A DNA stretch of 64,000 bases, from contig JAIGNY010003802.1 of the NCBI GenBank assembly GCA_020152595.1, forward strand, positions 1-64,000. Reading direction: 5' to 3'. Each line of letters starts with the position of its first letter. Positions within the stretch are counted from its first letter, which is position 1. The notes under the pieces were generated by a model that searched no databases, was not told where the DNA came from, and saw nothing but the letters and a program-made list of their open reading frames with translations. Origin of the DNA: Chiridota heheva (taxonomy: Eukaryota; Echinodermata; Holothuroidea; Apodida; Chiridotidae). A program made the position numbers and the translations under genes. Of the stretch, positions 10,810-25,800 are shown one piece after another.

Positions 10810-13800
10810 GTAGGTGTTATCTCTCGATCATTTTCAGAAATTTACAATAAATCTTTTCAGTAACGTTAGGCCTAACCAGTTTCACGAGGCCCTAGGCCTA
10901 ACGTTTAAGCCTATGTGAATTCTTTAAATCTGTCTTCACCATAGACTGATGATACTGTGAATGGGTACATTACCATTACCTCAATTCCAGGATAGAGGTC
11001 CAGCTGAGGAAAGTATAACTTCTATTTCTATCTGAGGAAGGGATTCACAGAAACTTACTAGCCTACATGTAGAACGTAACCAGACTTACCTGTGTAAATG
11101 ATTAGTTCAGTGGTCAAGCAACTTTATTTTATGAAAACAAAATGATGAATAAATCGTTTAAAAACCTTGTTCTTTTAAGGAGATATTTAAGTTTCAAGCT
11201 TAAAGTTGAAGTCGGTTTTATCTTTGTTGTATAAATTAAATGACTGGTGTAACATTTGTAAATCTACTATAGAATGCTGGCACCCTTATCAATTGTTAAT
11301 GTATTTTAAAGAAAATACCTAGGCCTATTTAACTTTTTTCCTATTTCTATTATTTTCCCTCAAACTTTCTTCAGGTGGTAAATTATAATTATCCTTACAA
11401 TATTATGTTTTACTACTTTCCTAAAATAGCCTATCTAATGGTTTTTATGCCACAAAATTGAAGGTCAAAATCAGTTTGGGCAAAGTTGGAATTCAGAAAC
11501 GTTGCGGAATTTGACAAACATGCGTTTCCGAATTCAGCAACGGTTCCAAATTAGGAAACTTCTTTCCGAATGCGGCAACCTAATGTTAGCCTATGCTTTG
11601 GCATTTTGGTATGAGTAACGTTGAGTCGTAACAAGTTTTAAAATCAACTATAGCTGCTAAACTCACTTTTCATCCAAGGAAAACAAGTTGGTCTGAGCTT
11701 TGACGGAATTTCGGCACATTTAACGTTCAAGCAGATAATTCCATTTTAAGAAAGATGAAGATATACACAGCGTTTTAATCATTTTGAATGAAATCCTTGT
11801 CAGGTGATGTCTGCCTTTCACATACCTCGTTGATATGTTCATAAAGTTCAATGCATTCCTTCTTTAGAAAGCGCAAAATTTTCTTTAGCATTTCAGCATA
11901 AAAGTGTGCATTGCCATCATCTCCAATTTGTTCAATTAATTTACTAGTTATTAATGTCATTGAATTCTTTCTCATCTTCAAGAGTTACAAAGAGGGGAAG
12001 CAGGTCTACATCACCTGGTGAAGATTTGTACCTTGAGTAATTATCTAGGCAAAGGTACTAAACATTGACTAGGTCAAGATGAAGATAATGCCCTGAAATT
12101 GACCTGAAAGGGCTTTCCTGGGAGGGATTTTGAGCATTCCAAAGGCACAAATTTCTTGCCGAACCATCTTCTGGACTTCCATGTCATGTTTGAAGATTGA
12201 ACTTTTTTGCTTGCCTGGGTCTAAAATTCTTACCCGACCAAAAACAGCATTGCGACTTTCTTTTAACTGTGTGTTGCAGCGACTGGAAGTTATCCAACTT
12301 TGTAATGTTGGAATACTAGGTGGCAAATGGTTCTTTAGTGCACGATTTTCATTTTCTGTGACATAGTCACCCCCTTCACCACTTCTTCTATCTCCTGATG
12401 TAGAAAATGACTCATTTCTTGTTATATACAGTGATACCTTTGGTGGACACTCAACTCTTACTTGCATGTGAGAGTAAAGTAGATTTTGGTATATTACATG
12501 CTTACTAATGTACATCAGGGGGGCTACATTCTGACGCCCAGCCAAAGCATACTAACAGTTCTTCTTCCTAATACCACTACGATAACACTTCTATCCTAAA
12601 AAGTACTGAAATATAAATTATATAGACCTGAATCCAGTATATACTTTTTTTTATATTTTTTATTTCTTCTTTTTTTTTTTTTTAAACATATTCATTCAAC
12701 TTTCAAAACAATAACAATCAACAGCTCAAGAAATATACAAAAGTGACGGTTTTACAAAGCAAACAATTTCAAAGAAAATATAGAAGAAAAAAAAGGGAAA
12801 TTATGAAAACTGTTACTTTCAAAAAATGTATTCTGAAACAATGAAAAATAATCATAAATCCTTTTTTTTTATCATAAAAGTTTCTTTCCATCTCGAGCAT
12901 CATCTTCATAGCTGTTTTAAATCTATAAAGAGTAGGTATGGTATTGGTATATTTACATGTGAAAATAAAATACTTAGCGTGAAAAATAATGTAATTGTAT
13001 TTGAAATAGTTTTCATCAGTATAACCAAAAGCAATAAGTTTATAATTTAAACTTGAAGTTACATCACTTAAAGTATCAACAAAAACAAAGATGAAATATT
13101 ACATGACCAAAAAAGATGCTTGAGGGTTTCACTGTCATTACCACAAAAGGAGCAAAGGTCATTATCTAGTATTTTTAACTTGTGGAGGTAGCTATTTACA
13201 GAAAGTATTTTGTGAATGAATTTAAATTGGAAATAATGGATTTTTGTTTCGCGGACTGCTATAAAACAATTAGAAAAAATAACCTGCCATTCTTTGTCAT
13301 TTATATCAAAAAAACGATCCCAGTAATATTTAGTAATATGTGTCGCCCTGTTTGAATGAGATAAATGATTATAACTTCACTTTGTGACTTTATTAACCCG
13401 TACAATGTTACTTAAAAAGTTTTCTTGATAAGAAGGTATTTTCCTCTGAAAGGTACAAATATCAGATTTCCATTGCTTAGGAATGGCAGAGATCAACCCA
13501 TAGAAAAATGTAAAATTCTTAGAATTCATATCCTAAACATCATTAAAAGATTCAAAATTATAGATATGACCAGCGCCGGAGTATAGATCTGAAATATATT
13601 TAACACCCTTTGAAACATAATTATTACTAAAAACTGTAGAATTGCCAATACAAATAGAATGATTGTTCCAAATAATTTTGGAGTTAAAATTACAGGTAGG
13701 TTTGACATGACTTAATTTACTCCATGAGACACACACATCTCTCACAAATTGATTAGGAATCTTAACAACATCAAATTCACTGAAATTGCATCTAAATATA

Positions 13801-16800
13801 AAATCTTTGCCAAATTTACTGAGATATAAGTCAAAAAATAATTTCCATGGCTTAAACATAGTATCAATATACCTCTTCACCCACAATAATTTAATGGCAT
13901 GAATAAAATTAGACAGATCAATCATATTCAAACCTCCCTGATTATAAGGGAGGCACATAGTCACACGATGTACTTTGTCTGGTTTTCCCGACCATATAAA
14001 CTTGAAAAGAAAAGTATTTACTTCTTTAACAAAACTGATATTTGGGTTAGGTAGAACAGAAATAAGATAAACAAGTTGGGATATCCCAAAAGATTTAATT
14101 AATGTAATCTTCCCCAAAGGGGTGAGATCTCGTTGAGACCAAAGGTTGAGCTGAGTTTTGAGACGAGACAATTTGGGTAGATAATTGAGACTATAAAGAT
14201 CAGCTTTCTGGTGGGTTATATTAATACCTAGGTATCGTAATGGCCCATGTGTTATCTTAAAACCGTAATTTTGAAAATGAGGTGCGACATTCTCAACAAA
14301 CGGTCCTAATGGAAACAAATTAGATTTAGATGAATTGATAGTGAGCCCAGAAACCTGGGCGAAATCATGAAGCATTTCTAAAACAGCTTTTAAAGAAGAT
14401 ATGTTGTCATTTAAAATCAAAGTTGTATCATCCGCATATTGAGTTAACTTAAGTTCAGTATTGTAAACATGTATACCAATAAAATCATCGTTATGACGTA
14501 ATACAATAGACATAATCTCTATACAAAGGACAAACAAGTATGGACTCAATGAACACCCTTGCCTTACACCACGAGTTATTTTAAAGAAACCTGAGGAATG
14601 TCCATTGTTCAAAGCACAAGAAGTAGGAATAGAATAAAGGGTTTTGATCCAGCGTTTAATGTCATTACCAAAGTGAAAATAATCCAGAGTTTTAAACAAG
14701 AATGGCCATTCAAGGGTATCAAAAGCTTCACGAAAGTCTAGGAAAAGAAGAAAGCCTGGAATATTATTTTCATTGGTAAAATTGATAATGTCAAGAATGA
14801 TACGAACGTTTTCCCCTATATACCGGTTTTTAAGAAAACCGGTTTGATCATGATTCACTATAACATCTAAAACATTTTTCATACGCTCAGCGATGCACTT
14901 GGCTGCGATTTTTTAATCCACATTAAGCAGTGAGATAGGTCTCCAATTCTCTAATTTCGTTGAATCTTTATCGGGTTTGGGAATTAATGAAATAACACTT
15001 CTACCTTGCTCATGACTTAAATGACCACAAAAAAAAGCAAAATTTAGCGACTGTACTACCATTATACCAATATCATCCCAAAAGGTTTTATAAAATTCAA
15101 ATGGTAGCCCATCGGTACCAGGAGATTTATTTACCGCTTTTTTACATTCCTTATATGTAAGAAAGCCTTCACAAGGGTCCCGCTCGTTATCACTTAGTTT
15201 TACGGAGGGAGGTAAATCATCAAAATAAGAAGATAAAAACACATATTTCGAATTGTCCACAAAAGAAGACTTGTAAATATTACTGAAATAATCTTTCTCT
15301 AGTTTTAATATATCCTTAGTACTGGTAATGAATTGGCCATCACCACGATCTAATTTACGAATAACATTATACTTTCGATTACGATTTTCTAGGTTTAAGA
15401 AATAGCTAGTATTCCGTTCACCATCTTCCGACCACCTTGCTCGAGAACGGATTATGATACCCTTGATTCTCCTGTCATATATATCTTTGAGTTCCTGTTT
15501 TGCTTTATCAAGATTAGCTTTAGTATCAGGGATAGGATTTTGGATATAATTTTCTTCTAAAAGAACAATATTATTCATTTTTTTTATTTTATCAATTCTA
15601 TGTTGACGGGCTTTTACGCTTGAATAACTCTTTGTCTCAGACCTTACTCGATATTTGATTAACTCAAAAACAGCATTGGGATTAAGGTGCCTGTAAGTAT
15701 GCAAAGTATCCTGAATGACATTTTTGATCATCGTCACATAGCTTGCGTCAGTTAGAAGCGAAACATTAAATTTCCAATACCCCCTTCCACGAGATTCATT
15801 ATTCGGACTGAAGCAGAAGTATATACTGATCAGAGGCTGAAATTACTTTTATATTTCAAAAAATTATTTCAGATAAAGTACCTTTAAATTAGATAACATA
15901 AATTTAGATTATAGTTTCACTTAAATCAAATTATAAAGAAAATCACAACAGACTGCGTTTGTAGTTATAAGAGATTGTTGCAGAATTTGTGACTGCTCCA
16001 ACGAGTTTTGTCCAAGATAGTAGTTGCGATCATGACATATTCACACAATATCCTGAAGTAAGTTGTTTATTTTGGGAATACAATTAGCCTGCTCTGTTTT
16101 TCTGTCATGGCCCTCAGGATGCGACAGGTTTAGTATTGTAAACTCCATGCTCAAAATCCGCCATCTTTTAATTGAGAATTACTTTTAAATTTCATATAAT
16201 GAAGAGAATATGGACTTCAAATTAAGTGCTATTTATTGAAGATTGTATTTTAATGGTTACGACACTACATTAAATTTCAGCAATGCTAATTAAAAAATTG
16301 ATGGCATTTTTATTTGCAAAAATCATGTAAATTGGCAACATTGGGGAATGGAGACGAAAAGTTCTGGTGCAATTCTGATATTTTAATAGCCACCTCCCAA
16401 ATTTGATATGAAGAATAGTATCATTTAAAAAATTTTACTGTTTCAGAAACATAATAGAAAATATTTACTACACCAAAATATTTTTTGAAGAGTCACCAAG
16501 AGATAGTGAAATTTGAAATGATTGAGGCTAGTTTAATCAGAAACTTTAACAGCTAAGTTAAGAAATTGTTAGCATGGGTATGTACGTCAATTTCCATCTG
16601 CTGAAGCAATCTTGCAACCTGAATCTGAATAAACTTAAGGTATAATGCACATTACTGTATGAACAGTCAATGTTGCTCTGTAAACTTACAGGTGAAGTCA
16701 GCAAAAATCCTTCTGGACATGAACGACAACCGAGCGTAACAAGTATGAGGAAAAACAGTTAACAAATTAGTAGGCGAAGTTTAGCTTTTAAACAGTTTAG

Positions 16801-19800
16801 ACTTGGTGAATGTATATCAGTGTCTGGCAGTAAAGCATTTCAATCTTTTAGTGTTTGAGCAGTTAGGGAAAGAATGAGTATTTACATTAATTTTAGCATA
16901 AGGAACGTGGAATTTAAGATATCATGATTATTTCTTGTATTGATTATTACATTTGGGATTAGGTTATCATTATCAATGGCGATGATTGTTATTGATTTTA
17001 CATAGCATATGGAAGCAGATGTTCTTTCTTCTTGTTTTTAGCAGAGGACAATATGTTATTTATGACATCTTTATTTATTGTATCTATTCTATTTTATGAT
17101 AAATTAATTATTATCCACATCACCTTATCTTTCTTTGATTTTCGTTTTTGAGGAAACTGACTAAGCGCTGGTTTCAGATTAGAGAGGACAGACTGACAGA
17201 GGCACGTATGAGTTAGAGACAGCCCTGAAAGGGTTTCCCGGTTCCATGCATGCTTTATTTTGAAAACAAATTGTGAAATTATTAACATAAAATTGAAATT
17301 TTGTTGAAATGTTTTTCGATTTTGGCAAAAAATTCCTAAAATTTTTTTTTTTAAATTGACAGTGCTTTCCTGGAAAGTGAAGAATTTTCGTGGAAATTGA
17401 AGAAAAATTCCCGGAAATTAAACAAGATTTCACGAACATGCAGAAAATTTCTCGGAAAATAAAGGAGATTTCCCCCAAAAAGTCAGAGATTTCCTTTAAA
17501 TTATTGAAATTTTCACATAAAATAAAGAAAATTTTCTGAAAATAAAGAAAACTTCCTTGAAAATAAAGAAAATTTCCTGAAAATGAGAAAATTTCCTGAA
17601 AATGAGAAAATTTCCTGATAATGAAGGAAAATTGCTGTAACTGCAAGGAGAATTCCGAGAAAAAAAATTCCCATGATTTTTCCAAAGGGTGGGAAAATAG
17701 ATAAAGGCCTATTTTAAAATTGTATTGCTTTTAAAATTCATCATGGTTCCCATGCGCCCATGGCCCTGATCGATGATAAGAACTTCTATATTCTATATTG
17801 TAGATTATTGCCCTTAAAAATTTCAGTCACCTGAGTGACTGGGGGGTGCATCAATGTACATGTTTTGACCACCCACTTTTGTGCAATGACTCATCTTGTC
17901 CGGGGGTGTAGGGGTGAGTCACACAATTGATAAGTGCATTACTGCCACTGGTCATTTAGGCAATAATTATTTGAAAAGCTAAAATAACATATTTATACTG
18001 TAGTTCTGCACCTGTAGTTCTGCACCTGTAGTTCTGCACTTGTTTTGGGTTTTTTTTGTTTAGAAAAATCGAATTTTTTTATCTATCTTTTGTGATGAAT
18101 TTGTAACTTAACCTTTACTCTACCAGCACTCTTTTGAAAATGCGCTTGGGAGGCGGGGCCAAAGTTGGGGCACCCAAAACGGCGATAATATCGCTGCGTA
18201 GTAGAGTAAGGGTTAATCAAGGGCTGATTATTGAAGGGTCTTCTGTCTTTCAAGTTGGCGCATTTGTCATGGGTTGATTAACCCTTACTCTACCAGCACT
18301 TTTTTGAAAATGCGCTTGGAAGGCGGGCCAAAGATGGGGCACTCGAAACGGCGATAATATCGCTGCGTGGTAGAGTAAGGTTTAAGATATGTATTTACAT
18401 TTCATCTTTCTCTGAGCATTACATTATTTCTGATTACCTCTGCTAATGAAGTTGAAAGGAGTTATGTTTTGGCTCGCGTTTGTCTCTTTCTTTGTCTGTT
18501 TGTCATAAAGATATCTCAAGAACTGATAGTTGGAATATTGACGGAGGATATGTTTTCGCCTGCGTTTGTCTGTTTGTTTGTAAGCCAACAAGGTATCTTA
18601 AGATATGATAATTGGATTTGGATTAAATTTTGTGTGTGTTGTGTTTGCTGCTTAAGGAAGAGGTGAATAAAATTTGAAGACATTGGAAGAGGGGAAGGGC
18701 ACAAATAGGAGGATGGGGATGATTTTTAATAAGATTTGTCAAGACTCGTAGTTTGAACTTTCCAATAGAATGTGCTGAACAATGAATTCATGCCCTGAAA
18801 GGATTTTCAGACAATCCATTTTTCCTGGACTCAAAATAAAATAAAGTCTGGTGGTGGGGTATCGAAGAAAATCAAAACAATTGTTTTGGCATTTATAATA
18901 TTGGAAAAGAATGGAATGTGAATCTTGTCTGAAAATAACTAGAACAATGAATGCTTAGCCTGAATAAAACTGAAAACAATGAAGGTAGATTTCTTTGAAG
19001 TGTCTATAATGCAAATTGCAAATACTGATTAAAAGTGAAGAAGAGATTTGGGGATAAAACTTAGTGGGTCTAGGATTTCTGAGATAGATTATATTGGGGA
19101 TGTGGGTGAACTTTTTTCAAAATATTTTGCATGTTTGAATTATCAAGCGGGTGAAGGTACGCACTCCACAGAATGCTAAAATTCTAGTTTCTTTTTGCAT
19201 TCATAGGTAGTGGAGGCAGAACAGGCAATTTCTAGCCCCTTTGTGACCGCCATTTCCAGTACTGAGTTAGATGCCAAGTTTTGGTGCACGTTTTGCTCAC
19301 AGGAGGTTGTAAAGCACAGCAGCCAGGGAGAGGTGGTGGTGCATTTCACCAACTGGATTGAACATCTTTGCGGGTAGGAAGCTAAGGAAATATATTGTCT
19401 TTTTCAGTTTGCAAAGTCTTGGTTTTTTCTCATTTTGTAATTTTGTAGCGATTCTTGTTCCTTTAATATATTTATATTATGTTTTACAGAAAGAATTGAC
19501 AATTGACACAAAGTAATTTATATCTTACCATCTAGAGACAACTCCAGGTAAAGTATATTACAAACCATGAAGGTAGCAACAATTTCCATCATAATCATTA
19601 AAAAAAAAAGCCCTGTGTCAGCTTTTGAATCTCAGCATCTATTTGCAAATTTGTGATGTATTACAGGAGTAAAGCTATCTTGGTATTTTCTTTTGTAAAT
19701 GCGTATGTTTTTTAAATGTCTATCACTCTGCCACAATTCCTTGGAAGTGGTGCACAGCAATACCTTATAGCATTTGCCAATTGTGTGATTCACCCTACAC

Positions 19801-22800
19801 CCGAGGAGAAGGTGAATCATTGCACCAAATTTTCAGGCTCACCATTCGTGCCAAGCTTGACTATGGCAATATTGTTTACTGTGTCGCTCACAACTCATAC
19901 CTCAACCACATTAACACCATCCATTAACACCATCCAAAATGAAGCCCTCAGGCTTTGTCTAGGAGCCTACAGGACCTCCCCAATCACTAGCCTTCATGTT
20001 GAAGCCAACGAACCCCCCTTTCTACTTAGATGTAAAAAGCTTAGCCTCTCCTATGCTTTTAGAGTCCTCACCAACACCCAGAACCCTGTTTACAACCTCA
20101 TTAGGTACCCCAATTTCTCCTCCCTCTTTGATAGGACTAAAACCCTTTCGCCCCCTTCAGCTTACGATTAAATCAGACCTCTTTCAACTTGGCATCAACC
20201 CCGCCACTCGGCGCCTATTCCTGGCCCACTTTTCCGCCTTGGGCCACCCCCCTTCCTTCTGTCCACCTTGACCTCTCCACTTATAACAAATCTCAAACTC
20301 ACCCTAATCTCTTCATCAATCTCCACAACCAAATCAAAGACCAACTCTCAAATTACACCTCCATCTATACTGATGGCTCCAAGGAAGGCAACAAGACAGC
20401 TGCTGCTGCCATCATCCAAGACATCACCCTCAGTAGCAGACTTCCTGACCACTCATCCATCTTTTCAGCCGAGGCTAAGGCCATTCTCCTCGCCCTCAAC
20501 TTTATTGAGTACTCTCCTCTTAGTCACTTTGCCATTTTCTCTGACTCAAAGGCTGTTCTTACTTCATTACTCAATCTTAAATGGGATAACCTCACCTGCC
20601 ACCTCCTCCTCCGGAAACTCTTTTCTCCCACCCTCTGCAGGAAAAGTGTTCTTTTCTTCTGGATACCCAGCCATGTTGGCATCCCTGGCAATGACAGGGC
20701 TGATACAGCCGCTAAGCTTGCCCTTAACCTCCTCCCTTCCCCTTTCCCAAAACCCTCTCTGACATCAAACCGCTTATCGCTTCTCTTGTTCGTGACCGCT
20801 GGCAAACCTTATGGAACTTCCAAATTGATAACAAACTCCATGTTATCCAGCCCACAATCCCGATCAAATCCACCATTAACAACCTTTCTCGTGACGACAA
20901 CGCTCATATTACCCGCCTTAGAATTGGTCACACCCACCTCACTCACTCCCACCTCCTTATTGGTTCCCCCAACCCCTCTGTAACAATTGCCACTGCATCC
21001 TTACAATCCATCACGTTCTCCTTGCTTGCCCCCTGTACAACCTTCCCAGAGCTTCTCTCGCCCCCACAACTCAATTGCTGAGTTCTTCCAAAAAAATCCT
21101 CCAGATAAAATAGTCTCCTTCCTCCAGCATGCATCCTCTACAATCATATTTAATCCTCCTCTTCCACCCCCTCTCTACTCTGTTTTTAGTTTTACCCATG
21201 CACCTCCTCTCTCGATCACAGCTTTCTGGCTTTTGTTCTTGAATTTCTCTCATTCTTCCCCTGGTCTCTTTCCTTACTACCTCTAAAATGATCTGACCTC
21301 TCAGGCACAATTTGACCTTCGTTGTCGTGGTGCCGTTAAGACCTCATCAAACAAACAAACAAACCAAGGTGGGTCACTAAAACATGTACATTGACGTACC
21401 CCTCAGTCACTTAGGTGACTGACATTTCTTTTGAAATGACTCACCACAAATCACACACCTGTGCAAAGTGAATTGGTCTGAATTAAATTTACACACCTGA
21501 GGTCACTCTGGTAAGTGACAATTTGGTACATTGATGCACATGTGTGTCACTGTTTCATATGTCAATGACTGGGTAGGAGGGGTGATTTATACAACTGACA
21601 AGTGCATTACCATACTCGCAATCAAATTCAAGCAGGAAAAGACTTGCCTATCATTTTCAGTGATTGAGATTTAGGAGTGAAATTTGAAGACTCACAGTAT
21701 GTTAAGATTTTGAGGTGTCTGCCATGTCATACATACATACATACATACATACATACATACATACATACATACATACATACATACATACATACACACACAC
21801 ATACATACATACATACATACATACATACATTCGTTCATCCATCCATCCTCTTTGGTCTTCAATAGGTGTAGTCCTGTTGACCGGTCGTATCGTGGTGTCA
21901 TCACAATCCAAAATTTGGTAACTTCACAATCAAACGTACGTGAGGTTTGCATAAGGAAAACATTCCCAGCAATAATGTCCTTACAATTATAAAAAAAAGT
22001 CATAAACAACAAATTTAGCATAAATTGATAATTGATCAAAATTTGATCAGCCATAGCCTAAAAACTAAAAGTACCATTTTTAGAATTCACTTTCTCTCCA
22101 TCCCCCTATCCCACCTCTCTTTTTCTCTGTGTTCTGACTCAAGCACCTTAGTCTTTACACATTTCTTGCAGTGCCGTTAAACATCAACAAACCAAACCAA
22201 ACCAAATCATCGAAAAAGTGATCTGTTCAGATTTAATACCCTTTTGACCAAACTAGAAATTGTTTCATGTTATATGAGTTTTGAATAATTTCTTCCTCCA
22301 TTTGTTTCATTGTCCTTTATGACATTTAATGGATGGCAGAGAATGGGGTGTCCGTGACCAAGGGCGGATCCAGATTTTTTTTTTATGGGGGAGGCAAATT
22401 TGAACTTAAATGATGATCATTATGTGTTTGATGCAATTTATTTGCCGCCCTTGACGGCATTGTGCACACAAAGCGGCATGGGGGCCAGGGGCCGTTTGAG
22501 GGCCCTGGTGGGGTTTAGGGGCAAAGCCCTGGTAAGGGGCACAGGGGGCGAAACCCCAGGAAGCTCTGAAGATTCTGTCTCTTTGATGCTCCCAAATGGA
22601 CATTTGGTTTCAAGTTTCCCTGAACTCGATTTTTCTTTTGAGGTTTATGTTGAGGGGAAAATCATAACTTATATATCTTACTTTTTGAGAAAGAGAAATG
22701 ACAGCACACTGTATATTTGAGATTATAGATATTTTATCTGTATAGTTCTTCACAAAATACAAAAGCATCAACTTGAATTGTATTGATTGGGTTATATGTT

Positions 22801-25800
22801 ATGAGGGGCAAAACGGAGGTCAGTCCGCAGTCACAAAAACCTTTCCAAGATTGCCAAAACAAAAACAAAAAATTTAAGGGGGGGGGGGTGCCCCCCGCCC
22901 TCTATGGATCCACTTTTGTCCATGACATGGTCATATTTTGTAACAAAATTTCATTGTCCAAAAATCTGTGACATTTTGAAGATTTTGTGATAAAATGAAC
23001 ATACACAGATGTATCATTAATTGTCTGACATTTTGTGACATGTTTTACCCCTTCACCCACTCTTATTGGTAATTTGATGTTGCATTTTAGTGGTGGATTT
23101 CATTTTTCATGAGACAAACATACAGTAACCAAGTGATCCTTTCTATGAGTATCACCTTCCAACTGGTCATAATGTGTGAATCTATGCCATTGAAATGTGA
23201 CAAAGGCAAAACTGATGTGACATTCTGTGCAAAAGGTGCCAAAAATTAGGCGACATTTGAGACATTTATGTGACAAATTTGAAATTTTGTGACGACATTT
23301 TGTGACAAGCCATCAGTCATCACTTTATTCTCTGGGATTGCCGTCTTACCACTAAACTCACCCTTGAATCTGATTTTAATGAAGGCAGACAGTAAAGGAA
23401 AAAACTGAATGTACAGATTGCAGATTATGACATTTTTGGTTGTTCAAATAATTATATGAAGTGTACAGCTGCGTACATGTTTTATTTATTTTTATTTACA
23501 GTATTACCCATTCCAAAAATGTGCACAAATTTTTCTGGACAAATAAACTTGACCATCAAAAGAAAGTTAAATACAAACTGAGTGCAGAGGATCTACAGGA
23601 CTTTCAAGCCAAGGTTGAAGAAGCTCATAAGAAATATGTGGAGGAGAAGAAAATGCAGCTTAAAGCAGTAAGTGTCCATGATCATGTGGCATGTGCGTCT
23701 TGAACTTGTTACACAACCATTAAAATGTTGCTCTATTGTTTCCATCCTGCAGCAATCATAACGTTGCAGTAGGCATGTAGTAAAATGATGGTTAATCATT
23801 AAAGAAATATTCCCATGGATTTGCATTTTTTAAATATGATAGAGAAAATTTGTAGAAACAAAGTGATAAAAAAAACTGTTGTTAATATCCTATTCTGTTT
23901 AGAAGTTATAACAATTTAAAACGTAACAAAATGTTCTTTCACCTTCTACAGTATACTGTATGTCCTTCAGCATGGTGATGTCATGAAGGCAATTCCAGCA
24001 CAGTTATGTATTTCTTATCAATTTAATTACACTTTTTTTACATTATTGAAGAACATTTTTGATTCATTATAGAGATAGGTGGAATATATAATTTACAAGA
24101 AAACATTTTGTTTTTTCTTGGTGTACATCACATTTACAATGATAAAAAATCCAAATCATTTTCAAAGAAATACAAAAATTTGTTGTTGAAATTGTCTTTA
24201 TGACATCACAGATGTTGCCAATCAAGTCACTTTTGTTCAAATTAAAAATACTCTAAAATTTTGTAACTTCTAATGGAATAAGATATAAACATAGTTTTTC
24301 ACCACTTTGTTTTGAAAAATGTTCTCTGTTATTAATGAAAAAATAAAAATCCATGGGAATATTTTTTTAAAAGATATTTTCAGCTGTTTGATGAGTTTCA
24401 AGTGATTTGGATCTGCAATTATAACAACACACTTATAATTTATACCTCAAGGTCACTTTACAACAAACTGGTGAAATCTCATAAATAGAATAAGATATCA
24501 ACATGGTCTTTACACCAAACTGTTTCTTTGCTAGTGTACTATCATATATTTGAAAACAAATAAAAAATTCCAGGAATATTCCTAAAAGATATTGATGTAG
24601 TTCTTTGGACCATTGAGCTAATCTTTTAGCTTTCCCTAATTTCCTTCCAGATGTAAATTTGATCAAGACAGCAACAGGTTTTATCAAAGCTTATGGTTGG
24701 GGCAGGAGGAGGGGGACATGTCTTCGCCCTGTTTGTCTGTCATCAAGATTTCTCAAGAACTGAAGATTGGATTTGGATTTAATTTGGTGTGTGGTTTTGT
24801 TACTGCTCACGGAAAAAGTGATTTAAATTTGAGACATTGGAACAGGGGAAGGGTGAAAATGGAGGTGGGTAATGTTTTTGCCTATGTTTGTTCGTCTGTC
24901 ATCAATATATCTCCAGAACTGATGATTGGATTTGGATTAGATTTGGTGTGTGGTTTTGTTACTGCTTACGGAAGAAGGCATTGAAATTTGAGACATATTG
25001 GAACAGGGGAAGGGTGAAAATGGGGGTTGGGGACATGTTTTTGCCTATGTTTGTTTGCCTGTCATCAAGATATCTCCAGAACTGATGATTGGATTTTGAT
25101 TATATTTGGTGGGTGGTTTTGTTACTGTTTCATGAAGAAGTGATTAAAATTTGTGACTAATTGGAACTGGGGAAGGGCAGAAATTGAAGGGTTGGGATGT
25201 TTTAGGATGAGATCTGTCAAGACTAAGTTGTCAAGACTAAGTTGTCAAGACTAAGTTCAAACTTTCCAATGGAGTGTGCTGAACAATGACTTTGCGCTCT
25301 GAATGAAAATCCGAACAATCAATTTTCTGGACTCAAAGAGACTTATGTCAAGTGTTCTCTGGAATTAATGAAAATAAAACAATTTGTTTCTGCCATGAAT
25401 GGAAAATGATGGAATGTGAATCCTGGCTGAATAGAGCTTAAACAATGATGCTTTACCTAAATGAAACTAAAAACAATGGTATGGCCTTAGAAGAAATACA
25501 GTCAGAAGCTAATCTTGAAGTGTTTAGATTGCAAATGTTCATTACAGATAAAAACGGGATGAATCTTGATTTGCTCTAGAGAGTGCTAATATTCTAGTTA
25601 TGTAAGAGATGCTGCTATAAAATTTAAAGGAATTTCCATTTTCATATATATATGCTAGAAAGAAAGATGCTACAGAAACAATTTGGTGTAAAAATCTTGT
25701 TGATATCTTTTTCCGTTTAGGCCTTTTTGCATTTCAAAAAATGCGCCAGTGTGTTGAAAAGTGACCTCACAGTGTAAAATGTGATGTCGTAAAGGCAGAT

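Noticed and set aside
18469-18704. Short Cys/Phe-rich frames near 18.5 kb, 24.7-25.1 kb and 58.3 kb
   Set aside because: They recur with every copy of dispersed repeat family C, in both orientations, and have no protein features.
20268-21310. Overlapping Pro/Ser-rich and Arg/Glu-rich frames in the I/Jockey LINE
   Set aside because: They overlap the RNase H frame, which alone shows catalytic residues.
21677-22054. Frames made of Tyr-Ile-His-Thr or Cys-Met-Tyr-Val repeats
   Set aside because: They translate the CATA microsatellite.
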